Source: Chrysoporthe austroafricana
Taxonomy: Eukaryota > Ascomycota > Sordariomycetes > Diaporthales > Cryphonectriaceae
Direction: 5' to 3'
Length of the DNA stretch: 64,000 nt
Assembly: GCA_001051155.2 (NCBI GenBank)
Contig: JYIP02000001.1
Coordinates: 2,852,001 to 2,916,000, forward strand
Shown here: piece after piece, positions 23,123-33,963 of the stretch
How positions within the stretch are numbered: position 1 is the first letter of the stretch
Layout: each line of letters begins with the position of its first letter
Program-made: the position numbers and the translations under genes
Notes under the pieces: generated by a model
The model's input: only the letters and a program-made list of their open reading frames with translations
Told to the model about the DNA's origin: nothing
Database searches by the model: none

Positions 23123-24257
23123 CCTGGGGCGCAGAGCCGATTGGAGGCGCGTACTCGGTTGTCGAGAATGTCTTCTGGTTGGATGGGTGAGTGGGTGGGT
23201 GGTCCGGGGAGGAATACTTGGAGGGCTTGAGCGAAGATGGCTAGCTGACCCTTCGGGAGGAATAAGACGGATGATGGTAGCGGGAGGAGTTTTAGAAGGG
23301 CCGAGACCTAGAAGACGGGCAGAGGCGTAGAGGAGGCAATGAGATCCAGGACGGGCAAGCAGCAGTTCCGACTCCTGGGCTGGCCGCCTTGTGTCTCTTG
23401 TTGGGCCTCTTGTTCTCCGGTGATAGGGATTATAAAGCGTGACGGGGAACCGACCTTTACACGGGGAGAACAGCCTGGGGAAGTCGACCTACGGGCGAGA
23501 GCGTCCAGACACACAGACATCTTGAGTGAGGAGACCGGGAGAGTGTGGAAGGGATAGGGAGTTATAACGCCTCCATCTTCTTGAAATCGCTCCCGTGACA
23601 GCTACAGCACCAAGCGGGTATATAGGTCTGTAGATAAGACGTAACACGGCACGTTCAAGAGGCTAGAGGTTAGATTCATGGTTGAGCATCAGAGCGACTA
23701 AGAACGGAGCATAATGGTCGAATATAAGAAGTATCAACAAACAGATAATGGCGCCCACGTCCCCAGAAATATCTCATAGCTCAGTGTCGAGAAGCTGGTC
23801 TGCATACCTGGGTCCAATGGGCTAGAAGGCAGAGGAAGAGGATGATAGAGTCCTAAAGGAACGACTGGTGATTATTCGTTGAGTATGGCTAGGCTATAGT
23901 ACATCTTCGTAAGTGGTATCTAATAAAATGAACGAGTTGTCCGTATGAACGTGGCACGGAAAGGTCAAAAATGGACCACAAAACCTCGTCCGCACAAGAA
24001 AAACGCCAGGCGCCGCCGTCGAGCCTCCTTATGAACAAATTTCCCGTGGCTCCTTTTATCCTCATTCATGAAAGCAGGCCCTGTAATCCCGTGTAAACGC
24101 CTTGCCCGAAAAGGAAAGCAAAACAAGGAATATCGTCTCGGCTGACCAAAAAGAAAGGCAAAACGATCGTTAGCTAGACAAGTGTCAGCGACAAGATCTC
24201 TTCATCCACCACCACTATAGGCATTAAACCCGCCACGGAGAGACGAGACCCAGGCCC

Positions 24258-27200
24258 TCACCCCACGTTCAGGTACAGGCCGTCCCCCTTCTTCGCCGGC
24301 GTGAGCTGCGGCTTCCACCCCGGCGTGGCGGGGAGGTCCGCATGCGCGCCGCTCCCGCCCGCCGCCGCCGCCGCCGCCGCCGTGCTGCCGGGCGCCGGGT
24401 CCCGTCGCGCCCACCGCCCCTGCGCCTCCGCCATGCGCTGCCGCTCGATCTGGAACGCCGCCGCCCTCTCCGCGCCCAGCCTCTTGGCGAGCAGCGTGCT
24501 GCCCGGGGCCGCGGGGCCCGCGACAACCGCGGCCTCTTCGGGGCTGCCGCGCCGCGAGTCCGGGGACAGCACGGCGCCGGGGTACTGCGCGCCTGACGTC
24601 GACGGCGGGGAGGGGAGGAAGGCCGAGGGCGGGGTGGGGACCGCCGCCTGCTGCTGGTGCTGGTGCTGGTGCTGGTGCTGCTGCTGGTGTTGCTGGTGTT
24701 GCTGCTGTTGCTGCTGCTGTTGTTGGTGATGGTGGTGGTGGTGGTGGTGGTGGTGGTGCTGGCGCGTCGGCGGTTGGTACTGCGCCGGCGGGGCCTGGCT
24801 TGGTCCCGCCCGTGACGGGTCGGCGTCCCACGGGTCGGGCGCGCCCGCCGGAAGCCCGTGCCTCGCCGGCGGCCGGCCTTGCGACTGCGGCCGCGCCTGC
24901 GAAGGCAAGGCCGCCCTGTCCGTGCCGGGGCCGCGCTTCTTGTGCACGGAGATGACGTCGGCCGCGCCGGGCGCGTTGGGCGACCCGCTGCGGGGGGCCG
25001 CCGCCGCCGCCGCCGCCGCCGCCGGGTGCCGCGGGGCCGGGTCCGCGTGGTGGCTCCCCTGCCGCCGGTGCGCCGGGCCCGCGGCCGCGGTGACGGCGGG
25101 CAGGACGACCAGGCGCGCGGGGTTCGCGGGCCGGCGGGCGTGCTGCAGCGGCGGCGGGACGAGGCTGCGCGGGCGGGCGGCGCCGCTCTGCGCGGGCGGG
25201 ATCACGGGGTACCGCACGGGCGACCCGGCGACGGGCGACAGGTCTCTGGTGGTGCCGCCGCCGCCGTCGGGCCCGGGCTGGCTCGACGCGCGCCGCGGCA
25301 GCGGGAACTCGTCCAGCGCCGCGTGCAGGCCCTCGACGGGCGAGTCCGCGATCGTCGTCGACTCGCTGTCCGTCGACATGATGGTCGTCGCCGAGTCGCG
25401 CGACGGCCGGTGCTCCGCCGCCACCGCCGCCCGCCGCCCGCCTGCTGTTGTCGTCGCGTCGCTCTTCGGCCGCCGCCGCGAGCTGCTGCCGCCGCGGCTG
25501 CGCCGGGGCCCGCCGTACATCGCCTCTGCCGGCAGCGTCTCCTCGCTGCTCGGCAGGGGCGTCTCGGCCGCCGGGTCCGCGGGGCGCGCTCTGCGGTGGC
25601 CGCCGCCCCCGCGCGAGCGCGAGTTCATCGGCAGCCGCCCGCTGTCGGGCGTGACGAGCCGGATGGTGGCCCGCCCGGGGGGCGCGCGGCGTGGGCCGCT
25701 GCCGCCGGGGCCGCTGCCGCCGGGGCCGCTGCCGCCGGCCCGTGGGGAGATGCCCAGCGCCACGGCCTCGGGGATGGTCGGGGACGAGAGGTGGGCCGGC
25801 GCGGCGCGGACGGCGTCACTGTCCGTGTCCACCGCTGGCCGCTGCTGCTGCCGCTGCTGCTGCCGCCGCAGCTCCGCCTCCCTCTCCTCGAGCGTCTTGC
25901 TGATGGGCGTCGCGAGCTCGGCGATGGGCCTGTCCGGGCTGGACGTGCCGTGGAGGACCCAGTTCCCCCACCGGTCGGCGACGTAGTACGTCGTCGCGGA
26001 CTGCGGGTCCGCGTTGGGCCGGCGCCAGATCTGCGCGGACCCGGCGCCCGCCGCCGCGTCGTCCTCGCCGTCCTCGGCGAACTCGGTGACCACCGAGTCG
26101 CGCCCGCCGTGGAAGAGGTTCCGGCCCGACGCCGCGCTCAGCCGCTGCGAGCGCCGCGGCGGGATCGCGATCGCGAGGCTGGGCTTGTTGTTGTTGGCTG
26201 GGTGGTGGAGCGTCTGGAGGGCGGGCGGCGCCCGGGCCTGCTGCTGCGGCTTGGGCGAGCCGTCGGGGAAGAACCTGAAGCTGCTCACCGCGCGGCCGGG
26301 CGACACGGGCGGCATGGGCGGCGACGGGCCCGAGGTGGTGGCGATCGAGGGCGACGGGACGCCGTTCCGGATCACGAGCCGCTCGTCCGGCCTCCTCTCG
26401 GCGCTCTGCGTCGCGACGCCCGTCCTCCTGGCCGCCGCGGCCACACCGGCGGCGGCGGCGGCGCCCTCGGCCCCGATCGCCAGCCCGATCGCCCCAGGCC
26501 GGTCGGCGCCGCCCCGGCTGAGCCTGCTGCTGCCGCCGCCGCCCTGCCTCGCCAGGGCGCGCGTGAAGGACATGACCTTGGGCTCCCGGTACCGCGGCGC
26601 CGAGATGGGCAGGGAGCTCGGGCTCCCCTGGGCGCGCTGCTTCTCAAGGTTCCACGAGTCCCGCATGCGCGCGAACCCCCGCCGCCGCCGGAGGCAGAGG
26701 AACAGCGCGAGGAGCGCCGCCACCACGGCCGCCGCCACGCACCCGCCCGTGATGCCCGCGACCTGGGCGCCGCTCAGCTTCCCGGAGCGGGCGGCCGTCG
26801 CCGTCGCGTTCGCGGTGCTCGAGACCGCCGGGGGCACGGTCGCGGCCGTGCTGGCTGCTGCGGCCGTGCTGGCGGCGGCGGTGGTGCTGCTGGCCGCCGT
26901 GCTGGCCGCCGTGCTCGTGGCGCGTGTCGATGTCGCTGTGGCGGACTTCGATTTCGAGGTGCGGTTTGCGCTGGTGGTGGTCGACGTGGGCTCGGCCACG
27001 ACGACGGAGCCCGAGTTCACGATTAGGGTGGCTATTAATGTGGGGTGTGTCTCCGGCGCCGCGTCGGTCTGGTTGTCACACATGTTGTATGCTGCTGTCA
27101 CCGTCGAGGCTGTCAAAGGAGGGTCAGTCTCACACGCGCAGTCATGGCATACCACCAGATCGCACACAAGGGGGCCTCTAGGGTCCGCCGGGGGTTGGCT

Positions 27201-27604
27201 TCAGGCTCACATCCGAAATCCATGCCGGTACACTGGTGGATGTCATTTTCGGCGACTATGCACTCGGTCGCCCCCTCTCCGATCGTATACCCCGACGCGC
27301 CCGTCTGCCGGCACAGGCATTCTAGCGAGGGCGAGGAGCCGCAGGCGCCCGTGTCGAAGTTGTCCGCGACGAAGGACGCGAAGCACGAGAGCGCGCAGGC
27401 GGGGATGAAGCTGGTGACGTCGGACGGGAGGCTGAGGGTCGCGGCGGCCGTGGACGAGGTCACCGTCGTCGTCGACGTAGAGCTGCTGCTGCTGCTGGTG
27501 GTGGTCCGCGCGGGCGACGCGAGGACGGCTGTGCTATGGACGGTGAGCCAGAGCAGGAGGAGCGCCTCTGCCCTCCGCGCTGCCATGCTGAGGGAGAAGA
27601 ACAT
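24258..27604 (-). CDS. CFEM-like single-pass membrane protein with long disordered tail
   Basis: Exons 27604-27211 and 27109-24258 (1081 aa); the GTGAGC donor is phase 1 and the acceptor is TTTGACAG. Residues 1-30 form a signal peptide (the ATG at 27586 gives a shorter, equally good one). After a Ser/Thr stretch comes a cysteine module, IPACALSC (68-74) to YNMC (139-142), with eight cysteines at about 70, 74, 88, 96, 98, 115, 125 and 142. This is the number and spacing style of CFEM domains, which bind haem or act at the fungal surface. A Ser/Thr/Ala stalk follows, then one transmembrane helix (about 248-271) ended by LRRRRG. About 800 residues of Pro/Arg/Ser-rich cytosolic tail follow, with a His/Gln run near 911-955 and the terminus GDGLYLNVG. 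No kinase or other tail domain was recognised. A surface receptor or wall sensor is possible but unproven. Confidence 0.8.
24645..24765. repeat. CAN/CAG trinucleotide tract encoding His/Gln runs
   Basis: On the minus strand, CAC, CAT, CAG and CAA codons alternate to encode about 11 His, then Gln and mixed His-Gln. Length is likely to vary between strains. Confidence 0.9.
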
Positions 27605-29092
27605 CTATCTGGTCGTCGGCGGCGGACAAGGCCTCGTGTTAGTCCATGGGTGCCCTGGCTTATTGCGTGGTGATATGACCATCCGCTACCACGTGCTGGC
27701 GTCGTCCCTCCCTCCCTCCCTCCCTCTCTCATACACGCCGTCCCTCTCACCAATCGTGAGAGCCCTCGGTGTATAGACCGGTGCAGACCGTAGCCGACTG
27801 CGCCCTCTACCCTGCAGGTGAGGAAGGCTGATAGCCGCCGGGAGCCCCGAATAGGAAGAGGATTCCAGCCAGCACGGTGGGGGGGGGGGTGGACGGCCGT
27901 CCGGGAGGCCGCGAGCAGGAGGAAGGGAAATGAGAGAGGAGGCAACTGACCTATGAAGAAGAAGCTCGGATTATGGGAGATGGCCGGCATCTCAGCATCT
28001 CTAGGAGGTCGGTACAGGAAACGCAACAATGAAGAGTCGAATTACAAGAGATGGCTGAGAATAGAAGACGGAGACATAGGAGACAGGAGCCGTGAGGTTC
28101 GCCCAACAGGAGAGAGAGGGAGAGAGAGACAACAGGAGAGAAGAGGGAAACCTGATGCCTGTCCCAATACCCTCAATACCGGATGAAGAGAAATACAGGT
28201 AGTCGACGCTCAAGATTAGAAAGGAAACAAGGAACCGAAAAAAAAACAATCAAAATACCACCCAGCGACGGTGTCAGGGAAGACCCGGCCGGACAGTGAC
28301 GAAGGGAAGACAAGGGAAGTAGAGGAGGAGACTATAGGAAAAAGGGAAAGATGGTAACAGGAAGGCTGGGCAGGTCAAGACGAAGGAGGGGGAGGTTTTC
28401 CCTGGGCCAGCACACATCCATATGGGCCGCCGTCGAGGTCCGCATTTAGGGGAGGCCACTCCACGCGGCCACACAGGAACCCAAGCCCGATGCGATGCGA
28501 TGTGATGACTCCTCCCGTCCGGGCACTACTCCTCCTCCTACGCAGACATGACCATGACATGACGACGTACGTCCCCGCCCGCCTGCGCAGCAAGGCGGCG
28601 TCGAACCGGGCTGCGACTCCCGCGAGCCGCAGCCCGGCTGTCCTGGTTGCGTGCGTGCCCACCGTCCAGGAACCCGTCCGTCTGTCGCCTCTGGGCTGTG
28701 TCACACCATCCTCGAGGGGGGTTGCATGCCACCCAATCCAGACGATATCAGAGCCGCCCGCGTGCGTCATGTCGAGGTGCAGCAGCCCGCCGGGCGGGTA
28801 GCCGCCCCTTCGGGGAACAGCAGCAGGGGTAGACGAGGCCAGGGGGGAAGACGAGGGGGGGAAGATGTGCCTCTCTGGGTGCCTCTCTTCCCTCGATGGC
28901 GGTCCACTGGGATCTAGATGGCGCTGATGGCGCTGACCAGGGTTCCATACATATGCATCCCACCCCCCCCCCCACAGACCCATCATCCACCACCCGACCT
29001 GAGCCCCAACGGCGGCTGAGCGCCCGGCGAGGCTACCGCGCAGACCTGGTTGGCCGGCCGGGCTATTTTGGGGGTCGCACCACGTGTGTGTG

Positions 29093-29095
<3 letters not shown>

Positions 29096-29125
<30 letters not shown>
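29096..29125. repeat. (AG)15 microsatellite
   Basis: A perfect dinucleotide run. Confidence 0.95.
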
Positions 29126-29130
<5 letters not shown>

Positions 29131-29490
29131 GAGTCAGCCTGCCGTGACGTGAGGCGAGCCGCGGGAAGGATCGTGGCCCACACGGCGTGTTCCGCGGGGT
29201 CAAGGAGATGGGCCGCCTGTGCGCAAGAGTCCCGTTTTTGGCCCCAAAGGCCCTCGCGAGCGACGCCAGCCAGCCAGCCAGGCACCGTGCCGTGCGCAGG
29301 TACTAAACGTTGAAAAGGCCTGCGCCGAGAGGCGAGAGAGAGACAGAGAGGGCCCCCAAGCCTGCGCAGCGCGTGCCCTCGCCGCGCAAGCTGCTGGTCA
29401 CCTTCTGGCGGCCACAGCCCTCGTCGAGAGAAGAAGAGCCTTCTTCTCCCCTTCGTGCTGCGCGCAGGATGGATGATCTGGTGGTTGCGG

Positions 29491-29491
<1 letters not shown>

Positions 29492-29540
<49 letters not shown>

Positions 29541-29588
29541 CGCACACAAAACATACTAGATACACACACACACACACACACACACACA
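29492..29588. repeat. Two CA microsatellites
   Basis: CA runs at 29492-29539 and 29562-29588, separated by a short ACGCACACAAAAC-type linker. Confidence 0.95.
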
Positions 29589-30632
29589 TCTGAGAGAGAT
29601 CAAGCTAGCACGCCAGAAAAAGACCCAAAGGCCTGCGGACGGGGGCTATGGGAAACATTGCTGATGCGCATATGAGGTGTGCAGGAGACGATGGACGGGT
29701 TGTGCGTGCGTGCCATCCATGTCATCCCATGTCATCCCATCCCAATCCCGGCCTGCGCGCTTACATCTTGTGTCCACCCAGGGCGGCTAAATCGGGCTGC
29801 TGCATGCCCCCCGGCGCCAGGCCTGCGTCCGACGGAACCAAGCGGGCCAATCGAAGGCGGGCCAGGCGCCTCCACTGCGCTCGCTGTGTGTACTGGGGTA
29901 GCATCTGAGCGGTGCAGTGCAGGGCAGCATCTCTGGATCGGGTGCGCTGGCTAGTAAGGTCCAGGTGGCCATGCCCGTCGTTTTCTGACGCGTGTTTTCA
30001 GCAGCACGAGGGCGAAACCGGTGAGGGTGCAGGCTCCCGGTTCCCATGGGGCCGCCAAGGGTCTTGTGTGTGCGGTAGCCGCTGCTGGGTGGGTGCCGTG
30101 GCAGCACATTGGGAGAGAGAGATCTGAGCTTCTAGAAGGGCGAGCCGCCCGGGGGGGGGGCAAGTCACATCTGGGGAGGAACGGTGTTCGAGAAGCTCGA
30201 GTCAGAGGAAGGGGGTGCTACAAAACCTTACATGTCACAACGCCGTGATAAGAGGTACCGCGCTGCTGGGCAGTCCAGTTGTCGGCGGCAAAGAAAGGAA
30301 ATGACGTCGACGCCACGGACGGCTGCTGTTCGGAAGGTTGGCTAATCATGTCATTGCTCCTGGGGGAATCGTAGTGCCATCTCTGTCTAAAAGACCCTCC
30401 GCCGTCGTCATGTCCGTAGCAAATCGTCCGGGGGTTTGAAAGAAAGCCACCGCTGCCATGCCCTCCCTTTTCCCATCCCCAGTCTCCCTGAGGGATAGAC
30501 CCCCTCTCCAACGTTGGTACAGCCAGACAGGTCCGATACTGCCCGCGAGCTACACCCCTTTCCCTAGATCACCTGGGACGGCCGGGGCAGTCCGCCAGTC
30601 TAGGGCCAACCCGACAGCTGCGGACGGAATCC

Positions 30633-32174
30633 CTAGTTCGTCGCGGCGGCGGGGGCCGGGGCATCCTGCTGGGGTGCGCCCTCCGGGTCGCCCTTGGGGC
30701 CCTCCGGGCGGTAGCCTGGCTCGGCACGGGTGGACTTGATCACGTCCTGGATCTTGCGCTCCGTGCGGTCCCAGTCGTCGGGGGTCAGCTGGACGAGGTC
30801 GATGTTGTACTCCTCGGCGATGGCCGCCAGGGCGCTAAAGCTCTTCTTGTCTGAAACGAAACTGATGGACACGCCGACGCGGCCGAAGCGGCCCGTGCGG
30901 CCAATGCGGTGCAGGTAGGTCTCCGGGTCGGGCTCGGCGTCGTGGGGGCCCTTCATGGGGATGTCGTAGTTGATGACCATGGACACGCTGGAGACGTCGA
31001 TGCCGCGCGCCATGACGTTCGTCGTGATGAGCACCTTGGACCGGCCCGCGCGGAAGTCCTCCAGCAGGCGGTCGCGGTCGTTGCCGTCGAAGGCCCCGTG
31101 CAGCGCCGACACCTGGTGGCCGTCGCCGACCATGCGCTGCTCGATGATGCTGGCCGAGTCGCGCGTCTTGACGAAGATGACGGACGAGCCGATGGTCATC
31201 AGGCTGTAGAGCTTCACGAGGATATCATACTTGTCCTGCTCACTAGGGCAGTCCATGTACATCTGGGAGATGCCCTTGACCGTGAGGTTCTGGCGCTGCA
31301 GCATCATAGAATGGGCGTTAGGTGCAAACTTCTGAGCGTACACGCCGACCTTGTCGGGGAAGGTGGCAGAGAAGAGGAGGATCTGGATGTTCCTCGGCAG
31401 CATGCTGTTGTCTCGCGGTCAGCCGTGTGCAGATATATAGAGACGACCGCGGCCGTGAAGACGGGCTCACAGCCGTGAAGGCGGGCGGGACCTACTTCTT
31501 GACCTTGATGGCCTGGTCGCCGAGGCCTGACTGGTCGAGCATGTTGTCGGCCTCGTCGACGACGAGGATCCTGAGCTCTCGGGTGTCGAACTGGCGGCGC
31601 CTGATGGCGTCCATGACGGTGCCCGGGGTGCCGACGACGACGGAGCCCTTGACGCCCGTCGCACGGTCGATGCCGCCGGGGATGGCAGCCTCGACCACCA
31701 GGTCGGGGAGGAACTGGCCCACGGACTTGACGACGCCCTGGATCTGGCGGGCGAGCTCACGGGTCGGGGCGAGGATGAGGGCCTGGGGCTGGTACGGCTT
31801 GGTGTAGTCGACGCGCGACAGGACGGCAATAACGAACGCGGCGGTCTTTCCCGTGCCGGACTGCGACTGGGCAATCATGTTGCGGGGCGGGTTGGCCAGG
31901 AGGAGGGGCAGGGCCTTCTCCTGGACCTTGGAGGGCTTCTTGAAGTTCATGGCCAGCAGGCCCTGGTAGATGCCCTCGGCGCTGGTCAGGGTCAGCACCG
32001 CGCCGCGAAGAGGCGGGGACAGGCCAGGACGGGAGATGGATGTGCTACGGACAGGTTGAGATCCTTGAACTCCTTCGCGGAGGCGAGGGGGTTGTCGGTG
32101 TCGATCAGGTCAGAGAGGGTAACCTGAACATCGTAGGAGGGCTCAGCCAGGCCCGAGTCGTTGGCGTCAGCCAT
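30633..32174 (-). CDS. DBP5: DEAD-box RNA helicase DBP5 (mRNA export)
   Basis: Exons 32174-32053, 31981-31496 and 31404-30633 (459 aa). Dbp5 remodels mRNPs at the cytoplasmic face of the nuclear pore and is stimulated there by Gle1 and IP6. Visible in order are the Q-motif region [16 protein letters not shown], motif [11 protein letters not shown] (78-87), PTRELA, GTPGT, the DEAD box VVDEAD (near 181-186), motif III SAT (215-217), then [20 protein letters not shown] and [11 protein letters not shown]. The insert [19 protein letters not shown] before motif VI is characteristic of Dbp5/DDX19. The first intron is inferred to use a weak GTCCGT donor, since this alone keeps frame and gives [13 protein letters not shown]. 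The second uses GTAGGT and joins KVK to NMLPRN. The N-terminus is short for the family, so an extra upstream exon is not excluded. Confidence 0.95.
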
Positions 32175-33963
32175 CGTGAAGCTGGCGGCGACGGTATCGC
32201 GGTCTCACAAGCAGCTTGGGGGGGCACCAGATGAGACGGGGCAGAGAGGCGAGTGAGACGGAAGGGAGGAAGGAGAGGGAAGATGGCTGGGAGCGACGCC
32301 GCAACGGTCTGGTTTGTGTTGCTTGACGTTTTTGATGAGATGAGGTTGATTGATGGTGGGGTTCGAGACCTGGGAGTGGTAAATGCAGCTTGCTGTTGAA
32401 GATGCAGGCCCCGAGTTGACAAGTGGTGGGGCAGACACCTGCAGTTGCAAACAAGGGGTATTCCCCGCTTTATGTAATATTGGACCTCTCCAACAAAAGG
32501 GTCTCGCGCCACCTTTTTCCTCACTCGCTCTTCTTTGCATATAGTCAAGTTCATATAAGTCAATGCGTTGGCTTTTAGTTAGTCTGATAAATGTAAGTGA
32601 ATTAGAATGTCAGAAGAGAAAGTTCAGATGGCAAAAGCAGAAGGACGAGGCTAAAAGCAGCGGCAGACAACCAAGTTGAAGCCTAAAGGTCTAAATCTGC
32701 ACCCTGCTTCCGACGCTGAAAGGCACTGTTGTATGGCCTCTCGCATACTTATTCGGCCTTCCAGTTTGCCCTGCCAAATCTGCCAATTTTGGAAGCCGTT
32801 GTCTATGAGAATGGTCCGAAGTTTCGCAGAAATAAAGCGGGGAAAGCTATTTGTTTGCAACCAACGGTAACAAAGTACTTGTGGTAGCCTTGGCACGCCT
32901 TGTTTCTTTGGCCAAATCTGACAGTGCCTTGTACTATAGCAACCCTGTAGCTGTCGACTCTACTGGGTACCTTTCCACTGGTACAATACGGTGCTGAGTA
33001 TCCTCCCCTCCCCACACGTGTGCTCTTTGTCTGCTCCTGTCCACCCTATGGAGAGAACGCTACAGCCAACCTAGGCCTTCTTGGTCACGAACAAAGAAGA
33101 TGCAGAGACCCGTCGACACCAGTCCGTCCTGTCCCCAGAGGTGGGCCGCCAGGGAAGTAAGCCGACAGGCTGTCAGCTCAACTCGGGCTGACTTGCTTAG
33201 TATACCGAGCAGAGGATGTTGCGATCCTGCTTGTATCATCTGTCTACCCTCCTGGGTCAGGCTTCGACCGTCTGCCTCGCTCCTCGCAGCCCTCTCCAGA
33301 TTGCATGACCGGCAGGGCGGGTGGATATATACACAGTATACGCCCTGGTCAGCGTGGTGGACGGTGCACCCTCAGCACGACCCGCCTGGCACGGGCAGAT
33401 GACGACAGCCTGTTTGTCGGACCCAGCCTGGACCCTTTTCCTCTCGCTCTCGGAAACAAGCAGGGTCGCACTGCATTACTCCGTACTCGGTACATATTAA
33501 TTATCGTGTCATTGTAGATAGACACAATTCTTCATCCTGCGTGCTTTTGCTCTCCCCGTCACCACATTTCTTCGTTTGCTTCCTCCTCTTCTTCTTCTTC
33601 GCTCCCTGAGGCAGTCCAGCCCGCTCGCTCATCGACATCTGATCTGCTCCATCGCAATCCTCCGCGCGGCCGCAGTCAATTAGCCCACACTGTGCATCCC
33701 TGCTCGCCGCCGTTTGGAGGGGCACGGCACCCGGCTGCCACACTAACGACCGCTCATCACCCGCGGCTGCGCCCTCCCTCTCGTTCCGGTCAGGCCAGCG
33801 CCCCCCCCCCCCTCAAAAAAGCGTACAGAGAGCTTCGAGGCTCGCCGCCGACCGAGACACATCTCCGCCCCTGTGGAGAGAAGGAACACCAGAACCTCAC
33901 GAGCGCGAGGGCCGAGGCTTGCCCGCATGGTCATTGCTCCAAGACCACGTTTCCAGACGGACC
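32175..33963. other. Divergent promoter region, DBP5 / BZZ1
   Basis: 1.8 kb with no recognised gene. CT-rich tracts lie near 33570-33600 and just before BZZ1, as expected for 5' leaders. Confidence 0.5.

Larger units (their letters stand above)
21710..24257. other. Intergenic region between convergent genes
   Basis: 2.5 kb of low-complexity and microsatellite DNA (TCC/GCC run at 21837-21885, pentamers at 22800, GT run near 23085). From about 23550 it is more A+T-rich and likely the 3' region of the next gene. No convincing gene. Confidence 0.5.
27605..30632. other. Intergenic region rich in microsatellites
   Basis: 3 kb between the CFEM-like gene start and the DBP5 end. It has a CCCT run (27703-27726), an AG run (29096-29125), two CA runs and short direct repeats. 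Open frames here (for example 28375-28986, -) have no protein-like segments. No gene is called. Confidence 0.5.

Noticed and set aside
24858..27026. 722-codon plus-strand frame
   Set aside because: Antisense shadow of the G+C-rich CFEM-like gene; composition is almost only Arg/Ala/Gly/Pro.
28375..28986. 203-codon minus-strand frame in the microsatellite region
   Set aside because: Random-like composition, no start context or domain, overlaps repeats.
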